DNA of 64,000 bases from Archilochus colubris (lineage: Eukaryota; Chordata; Aves; Apodiformes; Trochilidae). The translations under genes and the position numbers were made by a program. Positions 43,601-57,739 of the stretch are shown in pieces; the first letter of the stretch is position 1; each line of letters begins with the position of its first letter. The stretch spans positions 104,960,467-105,024,466 of the forward strand of contig CM041084.1 of NCBI GenBank assembly GCA_023079485.1, in the 5' to 3' direction. The notes under the pieces were generated by a model. It saw only the letters and a program-made list of their open reading frames with translations, made no database searches and had not been told where the DNA came from.

Positions 43601-44269
43601 TATTCACATTTCCTAGGGAGTGATGATAAAGATGACAAAGGGTGACTAGTGATGTAAACTTCCCTCTAGTTCCCTGCTAAAATATGTCACTCCTGGACCA
43701 CTCCCAGAGATAAGACAGCAATTCATTAGGTATAGGTGACACTTTTTCCTTCCTATTACCCACCACTGATAGGATCATAACCCTGGGAGGGACTTAAAAT
43801 AAAGTTCTGAGGAAGGACTAACTCTTTTTGTGTCGTTCAAGTGCAGCTATTTGTTACCAACCTCTTTCAAACAGACCCAGGTGCTACAAGGTCTTCTGAG
43901 GTGCCCAGAGACAGATGCAGTCTGATAGCCAGTCCTGCCAGCATATCTGGCCATTTGCAATGGTTTCCAGGCTGGCTCAGTGGCCATACGGTTGTTTGGA
44001 TGATATCTCCATGGGATTTATCTTCCACCTTCAAAAACAACCAGCCACATGAAAGGCTGCCAAATGCCCCAAATGTAAAATCTTTCCACCAAAACACTCT
44101 GTGTAGGATGTAGTGATTTATTCTTGGCTATTCCTGAAGAACTGTGCAAGGAAAGAATATTAAACCTCAATTCAGATGATCACAATTTGAAAAACAAAGA
44201 TAATCCAGAGTTGTATTATAATTTTTATAGGTACAATTTGTACCTATCTTTCAGTAGATGAGAGAGGTG

Positions 44270-44580
44270 GCACAGGAGAAACGGATCATTAAACAGTAGT
44301 GTGAAGCCAGGGAAATTAACCAGCTGCTGTGAAAGCCACCTCGCTCCGTCTCTGAGTGTGCGACAGACACGACGAAAGGGAGGGAGGGAGGAAAAGAGAG
44401 AGGTGCCAATTGTACCTATAATGCAATAATTAAAAAAAACTCTGCCTACTGTCTTGCCATAATGGCTTGCATAAGTTAGATCAAAGTGACGCTGCTGCGC
44501 ACAAAGGGACATCTCATTGCGTAAATGTGTGTGCTTGCAGGTAGACTGCTCCAGCCAATTCTAGGCTCTAATATATAGAC
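44270..44580. promoter_or_regulatory. Candidate conserved non-coding (enhancer-like) segment
   Basis: Retains CpGs in an otherwise CpG-poor intron (gctccgtc, gtgcgacagacacgacg, gtgacgctgctgcgc). It also holds ataatgcaataatta, a TAAT/POU-like cluster, and a gggagggaggg run. No repeat or coding match. Conservation untested. Confidence 0.3.
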
Positions 44581-47500
44581 AAGGGTAGCCTATAGAGACT
44601 ACCATTCTGTAGGGTTTTCTCTCCTCTACCCACTGCAATTGTCTCTGAAAGAGGAAAGGTGGTGAATCCAATAGTGGAAAAGATGGGGTGTTGTTTGCTC
44701 GACATGCAACACTCCAAGAAGGTGGAACTTGATCCTAACAGCTCGCTCTGTTTTACACATGTGGTAACATCACTGAGCACATTTCCAGACTCACTGGGTT
44801 ACTCTCATTTTGCTGTAGGAGGCACAATTCATATTCCATATGCCCCAGTAAGAAAACTTCCTTTTGTGCCTAGTCAAATGAAGGGGCTGTTTCTATCACT
44901 TGCTTCTGCTCTTCCAGCTCTAACAACAAAAGATAGAGCAAAACACTTTCAAGAAGTAACATATGCGTCCTTGGATTATTGTGCTGAAGAAAGAGATAAA
45001 ACAGGAACAAAGTAACAAATTATATTGTCAGAAAAAAATGTGAACTCTTTGATTGGGGATGACATTTATTTTAAGTGTGCAATGACGGCAGGGAATCTGT
45101 CAGGGTAAGACATGGCAGAGGTTTCAACGTTTGTTAAGAGTGTCATGGGAATTTAACTAAAACTGTTAAAACTGACACTATTGGCTTTTGTTAACACATT
45201 AAGCATGGGAAAAGTGCCAGTCAGCATATCCTCCATAGCATCAGTTCAGTTAAATCATCTGGAAGATGCATAAAACTGGGTGTAATAATAAATCCGACGT
45301 TTTCTACACATGGAGAGAGGGAGCAGAGAGGGACAGGACCATTTTGACAAGAACAACAATGAGATCACTTTTAAAAATGTGCACCTGCTTTGTAATTTTA
45401 AAGCATGCAAGAGGGAGGAAAGAGATTTAAATTATTATTTTTTTTTCAGGACAAGTGAAGCAAACTTACTAAATGCAATATGAATGGTTTCTGCGTAAGT
45501 GCTTATAGTAGAAAATAACTTAATACTGGAGTGTACATTTATAGAATTGGCTTGGGTACAATTAAAGCACTGTCTAAAGCATTCCACTTTAAAACAGACT
45601 CAATTACCACTTCATAGTTTGGCTGGCACACCAACAAAAACAGAATGCCAGCCATTTACTTGCAAGAACAGGAGATACATTAATATAAATACAGTGGTGT
45701 CCCAGCCAGAAGATTTGAAGAGAGCTTTGCAGACCTGAATCTTCTGCAAAATATCCCACTCAGAGACAAAAAAAAAAAGGAACCTGTTCAGTGAGCTCCA
45801 AGTAGCATTCATTAATGGGTGGAAAGCCCCTCATTTATGAAATCTCCTTATACAAATAAATGTTAAGAATGATCCGAAGCTTTCTGTTCTGATAAGGCAA
45901 AGCGTATTACATAGTTCTAACCATGTCTCTATGTGAAGAAGCATGTGAATAGGATACGTTTGCTGTGCAGCCATCTGTGACCAAGCAATAAGCAAGATCT
46001 AAAACTACTTAGTCAATGTCACAGTAAAATAAACTGATCAAGGAGTGAAGAAAAAAAACCAAACCCACCACAAAACAAAAAAAAGAGGGCTTTGAACACC
46101 AAAAAGTGACCAGGGAATTAGAAAATAGTCAGACTGAAATAACGATTTCTTGTATAAATGAGATGCCACCAGATTTAAACATTTTAAACAACCACTTTGC
46201 CAGTTCTGACTCCAGCACAGCCATGTGCTCTTAAAATGGCCAGTTTTAATTCCTTAGGCAGAGAAGTTTCTGCTCATCTGCTGCTGTCTGCTTCAGCTGA
46301 TAAAACACAGATGCAGAAGTAAGGATAAAAACACAGAATGTGGCTGCCAAGAATTGTTCTTTCTGCCATTTGAACATAATAATGTAGTTTGACCTGCTCA
46401 GCATTTACCTAAGTGCTGCATCTCAAAAAAAAAAAAAAGCTGTAACATATGGAAGCTTGGGAAGTGACCAAAAGACCAATATTTTTTTGGCCATGCCAGC
46501 AGAGCAGTACCTCGCCTTCCAACCAGTAGGAAGGAGAGAGCAGCACAGACATAACCTCATTACATACTGGAGACTTCCACCCTTCGAACTTTCAGCAGAC
46601 TCATTTCTTAGAGCCTTCAAGCTCTCTCATCGATCCGTGGCCATTGCTATGCAGAAGGCAGCCTCGAAGGGCATGACACCTGTGGTATAATGCCATATGT
46701 CTCAGAAGGGTTTTATTATTTATTTTAAAATTAAATCTAAATAGCTATACATAGTAAGGAAATGGTTTTCACAGGGACCAGAGGACTGATTCAATAAAGA
46801 TTACAGTCAGAGATTACTGGCAGCTACAAAGAAAAGCCAGACACTGAGAGGTTTTCTGCACTGCTGAAAGGTAGGACGTTTACAGATGTAGGAGAAGGAG
46901 CCTGATTACGAGTATCACCAGGAAACCTAAAACTAATAACAGCAAGAGACAGGCATCATTCCTATATGTCTTCATTTATATCAGTAAGGGCTAAGGAGAG
47001 AGGAGGGTCAAAGGAATGCAGGCTTACACTGCTACCAGCTATATTGTATAATAATTTAATTAATTAATTGCACACATTCCCAACCTTTAGACCTACTAAT
47101 GTGTTCTCGGATATTCATGGAGCTTTTATTTAATGCAGAACCTACAATACATTCTTTACTTAGAAGAAGAGAAGAAGGCTTGATTCTATTTCTGGAGAGA
47201 TTTGCTCTTAATCCGCTAAAGGTTATGTTGGCTCTCTGTAGTATCAGAAAATTAAAAATGAGGCTTTTATTTTTATTATACCACCGTGTTCTACTTCATC
47301 TTTTTGCCTCCGATTTTGACATAAAGCAATCCTAAATATTCAGCAAAAGCTAAGAGGTTTCTTGCTAACTAACCTGTTTTACCAAATTAAAATCAACTAG
47401 ATGAAAACAGGCACAAGGCAAAGATAATTCTGTTGTGATCATCAGGTATGTAAATACCCGCAGCACTGCCCTTTCCTTGACACATGCCACATAAAGCTGC

Positions 47501-50500
47501 CTTGTGGGGCAGCTCAGCTCTCCTGGGAAACTCTGAAAAATAATCTCCTTAATAATATGATAGGCCTGAAAAATATGGGACAGATCCTGCAGTTCTGCTC
47601 CAGGAGGAGAAGCCTGCTCCTCTGTGTGCAGACAAGGACATTGGGGTGGCAGGATCAGATCTGAGTTTTTGCTCTATGTTGCATTACATTTCTTTTCATG
47701 CTAATGGAAATGGTCCAGTCAATTAATGGACCGCTACAGCTTATTCTTCCCTTGAAATTTTAATCCTATGAGTATGATGACACCATGATGACAACTGCAT
47801 GGTGATGTCACAGGGGAACGACCATAATTTCCAGCAGGGACCACGACTTGGTGTGAACTCTGAGTTCTCTCCCAGTGTCTTCAACAAGAAGGGAAGAAAT
47901 ACAGATAAGTAGAAAAACACAGAAATAGTATGTTAAGTTGCTAATATATAGTTTCACATAGAAAACCATTTTCCAGTGTGACTATAAACTATACTCAGCT
48001 TGTAAAATGCTCCTCCTATTTAAAGAGTATTAATTTTTGGCTTTACACCTTGCTTAATAACATATAATAAAAAAGCACACCTATGAGTCTTTTTTCACTG
48101 CTTGGCCTTTTTTTTTCTTGTCTGATGAGGAATGGGTAAAAAGGGTGGTAGAGGAGAAAGATCTCACAATTACTGAGGAGACGATGGGTAGTGAAAGTTC
48201 CTACAATTACCTGCAATATATTCAACTGTCAAGTTTCATGCTACTGAACTTGCACTGATGTTTTATGAGCAAATTACTCGATTTGTTCCCTCACTAATGT
48301 AATGCCATCATTTATTTCAATAAGGTAGTAAATATTTTCACTATTACATGAACCAACCTTTTGGTTGGCTTATAATTACAAGAATGATGCTAACTGAATT
48401 CCTTGCTTTGTTTCAATATCCCTTGTCAGTGCCATAGACCTCTCTGCCTCTCTTGTTTTTCTCAAAAGCAATTTAGAAAATGCTTGTATTTTAGACAAAA
48501 GGAGAACATTTGGTGAAAGAAAATTCATCATTAGGTATCTAGAGGTTTGTTAATAGAAAAGGCAACTCCCACAGTGTATCCTAGTGCTCAAGCCAGACAC
48601 ACATGCTCAGGACCAGCAAGCTGCCTTCACAGTGGGCCAAAAGTCATTATCATAATTTTATATTACATAGACTACATTGAAAATTTAATATATCCCAGCA
48701 AAAAGAGACAAAAGACATTTTGCATAATGCTTCTGTGAGCGCACTCTCTCTTGCTACTCTTTTAGCCACCCCATGCAGATAATCACACCAGGAAAAAGAA
48801 GTTCATTACCTAAGCCAAATCAAAATTAGGCTTTTCTTTTTGATAGGGAACTTCATTAGTAAGCCCTGTCTTATACAGCTGGGAGATTTGATGAATCTAT
48901 CTTGGAGTAATAATTCAGCACAATCAGCCACATTTCTGCTTTAAGTTTTATGTCTTTGTTACAAAAAATTGGAACTATAGATATAGTATGCAGTCATATA
49001 TCTACAAATTCAATGCCTATATATTCTCATATCACAGCATTTAAAACATGCCAGAGTGGCAGCATCACACGATGTTAGTAAACAGGTTCCCTCATTTTCA
49101 AAGTTGAGGCTTCTGGAGACTAAAAGTCCTAAATAGACGGAAAATGGATTTTTCTCCTTGCTGTAGAACCTGCAGTTAAATTCCATTACAAAATTTATTT
49201 CATGCAAAGGAAAGATTCCCTCCTTTACCTTCAATTTGCCCTACTCCCCATGTTAAGCCCTTTCTCGATTATGACCCAGGTTATAAACCTAGCATCCTTC
49301 CTGAATTTCCAAAGGGGAGAAATACACCAGGGGAATGTCCTGTTTGTATTGCACTAAAATTAATTTCTAAAAAAGACAAGCAACAAAAGTTCTCTGTAGA
49401 TATATGGTGAGAGATATGCAGGCACTGCTATATAAGCAATATATAAACTGCAGAATGCAGCTGGATATCTGCAAATCATAATGTTAAAGTGACAGCAAGA
49501 GGATTCTGCTGTTCCAGACCCTGCCTGGTGGCTTTACTGTCATCTGATGCTCTTCTTTATGCATGCTCTTCCCCACAGACATGCCTAACTACTATGCCCT
49601 TTCATACTTTCAAAACAATACTATTTTTCATTGTGATTGCACACAAATATCTGCAAAAGTCCTATTCACACAGAATTCCCAAAATGCTTTCCATACCAAG
49701 AGAAAGTACTACTGTTCCCATTCTAATGTTGTGACCGACTGGAGTGATTCACCCAAGAAGAGAGAAGGTATCACTAAGAAAGCTGAGAAAAGACAGTCAG
49801 GATGTGTTGGTCACTCCCCAAAGCTATGAGCATTGGGCTCCTGGCCAGTGGGAATTACTGTAAAAATCCCTTCAGAAGGCAGGAAGATTGAAATACACTG
49901 CAGTTGCTGAAAAATAATCTTATTCATACCACATCTTCTTTTACAATTAAATACAAATGACTTTTCTGATTACAAATGTGCCTCAGGGTGTGTCTCCAAA
50001 CAAAGGTCCTTTTTTACACCTACGGACGTTCATTCCATCAAATCCCAATATCTGTGTACACAGGCGTGCCTGTGCCCCTGGGAAAGCTGGACGAGTGCAT
50101 AAATACAGCCCAGTCTGTGCTGTGAGAGGGTGAACATAGTGATCCTGACACAGAAGTCATCCTCTTGTTAACACTGAGCTGACACATCCGTACACTCATG
50201 ACATGGCTGAGATAAGGGTGTTGGGACTTTCAGACTACTACCAGTTACCTCTTGAATACACACTGGAAAACACACTTATCATTATTGCAATGTCAGCTCT
50301 TCATCTCTGCTCATGAAAATGGCAACAATGCCATGCACAGGGTAGATGGGATGGACTGGAAAAGCACAGGTTGCAGAGGAAAGGCAGAACTCCTCTCCCC
50401 AACCTCTGCACCAGGGAGGTGTTTGGGTGCAGTCCTGGTGGATGAGGTTTGCTGGCTTTCAAGGACAGGAGACTTTGCAAGGCTGTGCTGTGACACCTGG

Positions 50501-53500
50501 GTGTTAACTGTGGAAAGAAGTTGGGGTGTCCCTAACTAGCTGACCCCTGAAGCTCAGTGCACTGGAATCCAGAGAGCTTTTGTGCTGACAGGAGACGTCA
50601 CCGGGGCCATGTTCCAAAGTCTCAGTGTGGCAAAGAGGCACCAGCTGCCTTTCAAACTCTGACCCTTAAAAAAAACCCCCAAACTGCTGCCTTCATCTAA
50701 AACTGGTTATCCAAAGCTTCCAGGTGTCCTGCAGACCTTTAGATAAACTGGTTTACATTGTACAAATGAATCCCATTTTTGGCTCAGAGCATTTTTGACA
50801 GCCTCTCAAACACACAGAAATTATAGGCTTGTCAGGGGTCCTTCATGTGACTCTCATAATGCAAAGAAGCCTTACATTTTGAACTACTATTTCCTTTCTT
50901 CTTGTTTTCATTGAGGGAGATCACAGGGAAAATCTCTGTAAATTGTCAACAGACCCACAGAAGAATGGCCGGGAAGAACTCTGTGTTTACTATCAAACAC
51001 ATAAACTGTATGTATTTAGACACTGGAGACTTAGTACACATGCAAACCCAAAACACGCAGATTTACAGTTATATCTCCCTTTCCTACTTTCAACGTGAAT
51101 GGCATAAATTTATTTCCACAACTATTCAAATCTGAGTTAGAATTTATCATGAAAATCTGAAAGTTAGCCTTTATTTACAGTCTGATCAGCAAGCTGTATT
51201 TCAAATATATGGACATTTTTGTAGTTAGTCCAAGTACACCAAATCCAGTTCAGCTATTTTCTTTTTCACTAGATATCCACATTATTAGAACTACACAGCT
51301 AACCAGGTTTCATGCAGTAGACAAAATAGCATTGTGGGATTACATTAGTCCGACAGCTGCTTTATGACTATAGCTTCCAGACCAATTTATTTAATATTGA
51401 TCTTTAAACAAACATCAGTACAAATAAATTTGAGCACTCTAGTCCTGAGATTTTATATCTGTAAAAGAGGCCAATATTCAGAGAAGCAGTTCTCCTTGTA
51501 TTGCACTCTTTGATTCCATTTTCTTTGATCCTGCCAGGTATCAAATACATCAATGCCAAATTAAAACAAATCCATCCTCAGATAAAGCTCTGTTTATAAT
51601 CTTTCGTGCAGAAAGAATTTTTCTATCAATAACTTCCAGCAAGCACTTTAACTGATCTTTTTATTGCTTTATTCTGATTACTACAAAAGGCAGCAATGCC
51701 ATGTCCTGACAGAGTACCATGCTAAACTCTCTCCCACAGAACTGTCAAGGAGGGCTTCAAGAACAACGTGCTCCATCTTTCATACTTTCATGCTGTTTTC
51801 CTCCTAAATGCTTTCATCCAGCACCAGGGACAGGCCCAGCTCCCAGTGCCCCCTCGCTGAGAAAATTGCTGCACCAAGATCCAGGTCTGGGAAGCTGATG
51901 TGAAGTTTTTTATGGGGCAATGGTTGCTAATTTGGAGGAGGGGACAGCTGGGTGCTAAACATAAATAGGAAAAAAAAAACTTAGATAGGGAAATAGATAA
52001 TGAACCCTGGGATTAGACACTCAATTCAATTAGGCGGGTATATATAAATGTTAGGCATAAACTGATCCAACATAATTATTTGCACAGGACTTATTTGTGC
52101 CCTTCTTAGCTATGCCGAATGAGCACAGATATCAGATTCACTAGGGACACATCTTCCACTGGTGTGGAACTGGGCTAAAGTTCAAAAGTTTTTGGTCACA
52201 ACTTACTCAGATCTGCCATCTGGCTTATGTGCACTGAGTTCTATGGATTATATCCATCTCCCAAATGGAATAAGTAGACATTTCTGTGTGTCAGGGAAAA
52301 AAAAAAAGAAAAGAAAATGAAAATCTGCCATCCACATTGACCAGAAGCATGGCTGTTAGAGTGACTCGTGGAGCCCTCGTCTTGGCAGCAGGCCGAGGGT
52401 TGTTGGCTCTCCCAGTGGTGTGCCTTTTGGAGGAGGCAATGTATGCCTTCAAACCTGGAATATGCTTGACACCAGTCATCCCGACTGGGGCTCAGGATGT
52501 GCCAAAGCTTCTGCTAGGATCTGTGAACAGTAAATCTCGTAGGAAATCAGGGCTTAAAAAAACTTTGCTTTTGTTTGTGGTGTTCCCAGCTAAGTAGCAA
52601 CAGGCTCTGGAAAATACCAGCTCATCATCCTGATGCCTCATGTTGAGTATATCATGAGCCTGGAGTTAGGAGAAGTCCACCAATCATTTTGCTGGGCAGT
52701 ATGCAAACTAAAGTGGAAGCAGCCATTGTAGTGTGGGGAAAAGTTTGGACATGAAAACTAAAATCCCAGCAGCAGTACACACAATCATGCTGCAGAAAGT
52801 GAGGGAAAACTAAAGGCATTTTTAAACAGCTTGCCTTCTGAAAATAAAACCCCAAAACTCTCTCTTCCAACTTTTGGAGAGCAATTGCTACCACAGATTT
52901 TATTTATTTGATATTGATTTTTGTTTCCCCTGATCCTAATGTTACAAACCACACACACACACACAAGACATATTCTGATGGTAGTAGAGACTGGGCAGTG
53001 ATTTGCAGGTTTGGACAGAAGAAAGTGGAGGCTCCCAAATGTCCACCTCATTTGGGTTACAGCTGTGGCCACCACTAAAAATATGAAGAAAAATTATTTT
53101 CCTGAATTTTCTTCTACCTATTGAGTAACCATCCAGTGAAGAAATAGTTCATCAAGTGACTTCAGAGCCTAATGCATCATAAAGTGAGAGGATAAAGGAC
53201 TTATGAGTTTGGTCAACAAATATTCCTTCAAATACATGACCCATAAAAAGCTGCATCTTGTTAAAAGCTAACAGTTTAATGCCACTAGTTTGTTGGGTTT
53301 GTGAACCATGATTTCTAAGGCAAAGAAAACACACATGAAGTCGGTTTGTTTGTGGGTTTTTTTTGTTTGTTTTAAATTGATAGCACTAATGACAGATCAG
53401 CAAATTATTATCTTGATGTGTGATGCAGAAAATAGAATGCTGCCCTATAAAGCAAGCTGCCATCTCGGAAGACTGCTTACAGTTCCACCCATAGGTCTGA

Positions 53501-56300
53501 ACTGCTCCACACTTAATTTCACAAGGAGCAAATTCAGATTATTTCATAACCCTTGAAGATGGCCCCAGCCTATTTTTTAATGTGCTGCTGGCATTTGTGA
53601 AAACAGTACAATTACTGAAGCCATTGCTGAAACCCACAGCTACAGAGTGCTACTCACCTAAAATGGTCTCTGGGACCATTGTGGTGGAAAAGCTACTGAC
53701 ACTGCAGACTGTCCAGGAAAGCTATTGGAAAATCTATATGGTGCTAAGTCATAACATGAACTTTTTACAGTCCCTCTTTTAAGGGAGCTACACTCATGCA
53801 GCATCGCAAAAGGCAGTTCTTGGCCACTGAGTACAGAAGTCTAGGGTGTATGTAAGCTTGAAGTAGATGAAAAAATCAATGTCGGTTTACTTCTCACACT
53901 AATTAGTAGATAACAGCCAAGTACAGGGTAGCAACCACACAGCCACAGTGAAAGGAAAGCAGTTCTAAACCTTCAGAATTATTTGCTGTTCTTACTTTGA
54001 GAAAACCCAAATGCTCCTAGCTCTCCAGTAAAAAAGACTTGGAGCTTTGTTTCAATTGTTACTGTTGATACGGTGTACAACTCTGCCATTAAAAGCCTCC
54101 AAGAAGCTATGGCACCCTGCTTCCCCTCTCCCCAACAAAAGTCTCTGCAGCTATTTTGGTTTTGGTGGAGAAAATTCTGGTTGAAAGACAGAATAAAAAC
54201 CTCTGGCCCTTGCTACAGAACACGTACTCCAGCTCCACAGGGTCTTCACTGCTGAGACTCCACAGGACCCTGCTAAAACTGTCTGTCTAGTTCAGCTCCA
54301 CACAGTCTCACTCAGGCTAGGCCTTTGGATCAAACCCTTCTCATGTGAACACAGAGAGCGTCTGTGAAACTGTGGAGCAGATGTCTCCACAGAGACTCAC
54401 AGATGCTGTCAGGACGGAACTTCAGGCTCAAACATTTGATGCATTTTAAAGAGGGATTCAGAATCAGACTCAAGCAGACAGATTGATCGTCTAACACTTC
54501 AAAGGCTTGAGCAGAATTGTTGTTATATTTCTCCTTTGTGCTCCCACTCACTCTCTGGCACTAATGGAGGTGACTTGTGTTTCACTTGACATGTTGTGTG
54601 GGGTGTACAGGAGGTAAATTCCACTTTCCAATTAAAAGAGTCGGGCAAGAATCATTAGCTGAAGCAACAGAACAGAATGTGGGGCTGAAGGAGTTTAACA
54701 CACCAGCAAAAAATGAATGCCTAATGCGAATGCTGCTTTGCTACACCTGTCTCTTGTTCTGAGCATGCATGTTCAGCCTAGGCTCAACTTTCATTTCATT
54801 TTAGACTAGGTATTTTAAGAAAATCCCAAAGTCTTCAAATGCTTTTCCTATTGTCCATCTTCAAGGGCTGAAACACATACTGAGACAAGGCTACTTGTCT
54901 GTTCGAACAATTCACTGAAACTATTATGTATTTTCTTCCTTAATTAATGTGTTTGTGGGGTCTTTTTGGGTACGGGACATTTATAAGTCAGCCATTTGAC
55001 AAATAGGGTGTGCAAAAGGTTGACTGTGAAAAGAAAGTGAAATGGGGAAGAGGAGTGAACAGGACTCTGCTCTTCATGTATCAACCTTGGTAAGGCATGT
55101 GCTTGTCTAACTTGGAAAGGTAGAGCCATCAAAAAAGGAAAAAGGAAGACAGTCAGAAATCCAAGTGAGATGAATGGTGAGCAGGAGTACTGATGATACA
55201 GAATTGCATGCATAAACATGTGACTGGAGATGTGGAAAGGATACTGGAGAAAAGAGATTTGCCTTCTTTCAGCAGCTGCCATTTTCACATGTTTTACAAT
55301 CTTAGTTACAACTCCTAGGCATTTGTCTTGTCCTGGGCTGAAGGGAAAGATTTGTTTGGCAATTAGTTCAAAGAAGACATTTCATCAGTTGGGTTGAGCT
55401 GTGAGTTAGTGATGGGCACAAGTGTTCTATTGAAAATATCCCTCCCTCTCCTGTCACCAGCTATGGGAAAACAAAAGAAGAGAGGAAACACAGCTTTAAG
55501 TGTGGAAAAACACCAATGAGGTTATTAAGGGAGGCTTCAAACAGCTCTAGATAGGAAAGCAGATCTGCTGATGGGAAGAGGAAAAAAGCATCTGTCTTTC
55601 TGTACCATGTGTTCTCTGGGTCAGCCCACTGAATATAAAAAATAATGTAAGACAAACTTCTCCACAAAAGAAGGGGAAATGGGAATAAATGCTACAAGAC
55701 AGAGAAGGCTGTAATTCTACTGGTGTCAGTGCAATGAGGAAATCACAGGCTTGCTACAGGAAGATGCCAAAACTCAATGCAAAGTTTATAGTCAGAAGGT
55801 GTGTATAAGAGGAAGAGGAACAGCTACTATTTAGGAGAAAGCCTGGGGGTCCTGTCAGGCAGAGTCTGGAGAGAAAGTCACTCCCAGTGATGTCCCTGCT
55901 ATGTCCATTACTATGTGAGGTCAAGGAGCTCCAGGGAATAAAGCACAGGATAACCTCAGCTCTCTCTCATGTATTTTAGTAACAGGGCCAGATCAGTCAT
56001 GAAGAGAAAAGAGGCACTTTGGCACAAAGGAAGAGCCTCTACTACCACCTGCAACAAAGGCGCTGAAGGAATTACATGTCTGAATATTTTCATTCAGCCG
56101 ACTAGGAATTAGAGATGGCTCAAGGGGACTTAATTTCAACTGCAACCTTTCCTTCCCCTCAGCAATGCTGTTTCTCGGGTATATGTTAGTGCATAAAAGG
56201 CCTGCTGGGAGACTGGAAGGGTAGGGGGTTCTTGTCTGTCCGCTGACACAAGTATCTTGGGAATAGCTGTCATCCTGTTATTAAATATTTAAATATTTCA
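44580..56300 (-). other. Probable large upstream intron, later part; no gene seen
   Basis: No recognisable coding exon. The plus-strand 118-codon frame at 44659-45015 is open but has no known motif. A (CA)n run lies at 52950-52965. A weak MIR-like 3' end may lie near 51435-51480 (an atctgtaaaag-type motif), but it is too degraded to list separately. Otherwise this is ordinary AT-rich intronic or intergenic sequence. Confidence 0.5.
52950..52965. repeat. Short (CA)n microsatellite
   Basis: Eight CA units. Confidence 0.9.
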
Positions 56301-56309
56301 AGAGCAAGC

Positions 56310-56780
56310 TAGATTCCTCAACCTTTGGAAAGAGTAATCAAGAGAATGAAAGGTAGACAAAAATAAAAGAAAGAGGTTGGTTATTTTGAGGGAATAAGAT
56401 GGGATCACCAGAGGAGAAAATATGCAAAGAGGGGAAAAACTAGCAGAGAAAATTGATGAGAAAAATGAAGAATAATGAGAGACAAACAAAAGGGAAAGCA
56501 CTGAAACAATGCAAAAGATATAACAGGGAAAAAATGAATAGGAAAACAAGCTAGAGCAATACCTGGCAACTCTGTGTCTGTACCACTGAGAAAAAGCAAG
56601 AAAAGAAGAGAAAAAACCAAAAACAAACAAAAAAAGCAAGCAAGCAATACAAAAATTCTAGACAAGGTAGTTAAGAAAATTAAAAAGCAGGAGATGGATA
56701 GGGTAGGCAGAGAAAATAGAGAGGATAAACATTACTTAGACCCAGAAACATGCCAGTGATAGGGAAAGAAGGTGTATTTT
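56310..56780. repeat. Long purine-rich (A/G) low-complexity stretch
   Basis: The plus strand is strongly enriched in A and G over about 470 bp, with gaaaa, aggaaa, aaaagaaag and similar blocks. The reverse strand therefore shows long Phe/Ser/Leu-rich frames (56298-56639 and 56405-56665), which are composition artefacts and not genes. Confidence 0.75.
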
Positions 56781-57324
56781 ATGATCATAAAGAGGAAATA
56801 AATGTATTTTATTCATTGTACTGTTTTCTTGCTTAATTCCCAAAACACTGGGTTCTCCAGAGCCAAACACCATGCTAGTGGCTTAGCTTAAACTCAGTTT
56901 ATGAGGGTCAAGATGATGCATTGGGGTTCTCCCATCCTTATTAAAATGTGTACCTGACAGCTGTGGTGAAGGGAGATATCTGGCACAGACAGCTGGTGAA
57001 ATGTATTTCATCCAAGCCTGCCAAACAGGAGTTTGAGACAGAAAGGGGTAATGAATAAAAAAAGGAACATAACAGAAGTGGTGATGGCAGGGTAGCTGCA
57101 CCATTCCCTATAGACACTCTTCAAGTGTTTCACTTGGTGTTTGTGAGAAGCCCTGAAATGATAGTGAGCACTCACCAGGGCCATGGGATACAACAAGGTG
57201 TTGTCTTAGTTGGAGAGCCATGATCTAACAGCTTAAGGTTAGTCAGGGACCCAAAGAGGCCAATTCCTGTTTAACAGCATTCAGTGTTTTCAGATGCACA
57301 TCTTAAAGCTCCTTAAAATGAGAA

Positions 57325-57455
57325 TTTAAATATCATGGTAATCATTTTACAGAGAGGGAACTATGACCAGCACAGTGCTGTAACTCATCTAAGGTAACGA
57401 AGCAGGTAGCTGTCTAGGAGCAGCTCCAAACTCCCTACCTGGTGCCCTTTCCATT
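57325..57455 (-). mobile_element. MIR SINE relic next to the DIRS-like segment
   Basis: Read on plus, aatcattttacagagaggga, gctgtaactcatctaaggta, acgaagcaggtagctg, gagcagctccaaactcccta and cctggtgccctttcc follow, block by block, the reverse complement of MIR (cattttacagatgagg, agtgacttgcccaaggtca, cacagctagtaagtggcag, gcccgtgctctttcc). It ends about 285 bp before the DIRS-like frame. Confidence 0.7.
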
Positions 57456-57739
57456 TCACCCATGGACTTGTAAGATTCTCCTCCTAACATCAGCCTCAAG
57501 AAGTGAAAATGCTACGGGCTGGAAGTCAAGTGAGTATGCAAAATGCCAGAGCTGGTGGGAAGGCAGCTGTACATTCAAAACAAGTGTAGCCCACAGTGTT
57601 GTGGGGAAAGCTACCAGAAATAAGGCCAATGCAGTAAAAATAAAACAAAAAAGCGTGAGAGAGAAAGAAGTCAAGGACTGTTCAATGGAGAATTAAAAGT
57701 CGTTTATTCCATCCTGGCACGGATAATCTAAACACTATT

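Larger units (their letters stand above)
31250..44260 (-). other. Probable large upstream intron, middle part; no gene seen
   Basis: No supported gene. Contents seen are two LINE ORF2 tail relics (32755-32985, 34735-34925), an old CR1 3' fragment (33680-33775), a poly-T run (33485-33510), a perfect short hairpin (32127-32146), and a pair of direct repeats (39361-39505 and 40470-40610). Short ATG frames throughout have no recognisable homology. Confidence 0.55.

Noticed and set aside
56298..56665. Two overlapping hydrophobic minus frames that look like membrane proteins
   Set aside because: They are the complement of the 470-bp purine-rich tract. Phe/Ser/Leu richness follows from TTY and CTY codons.
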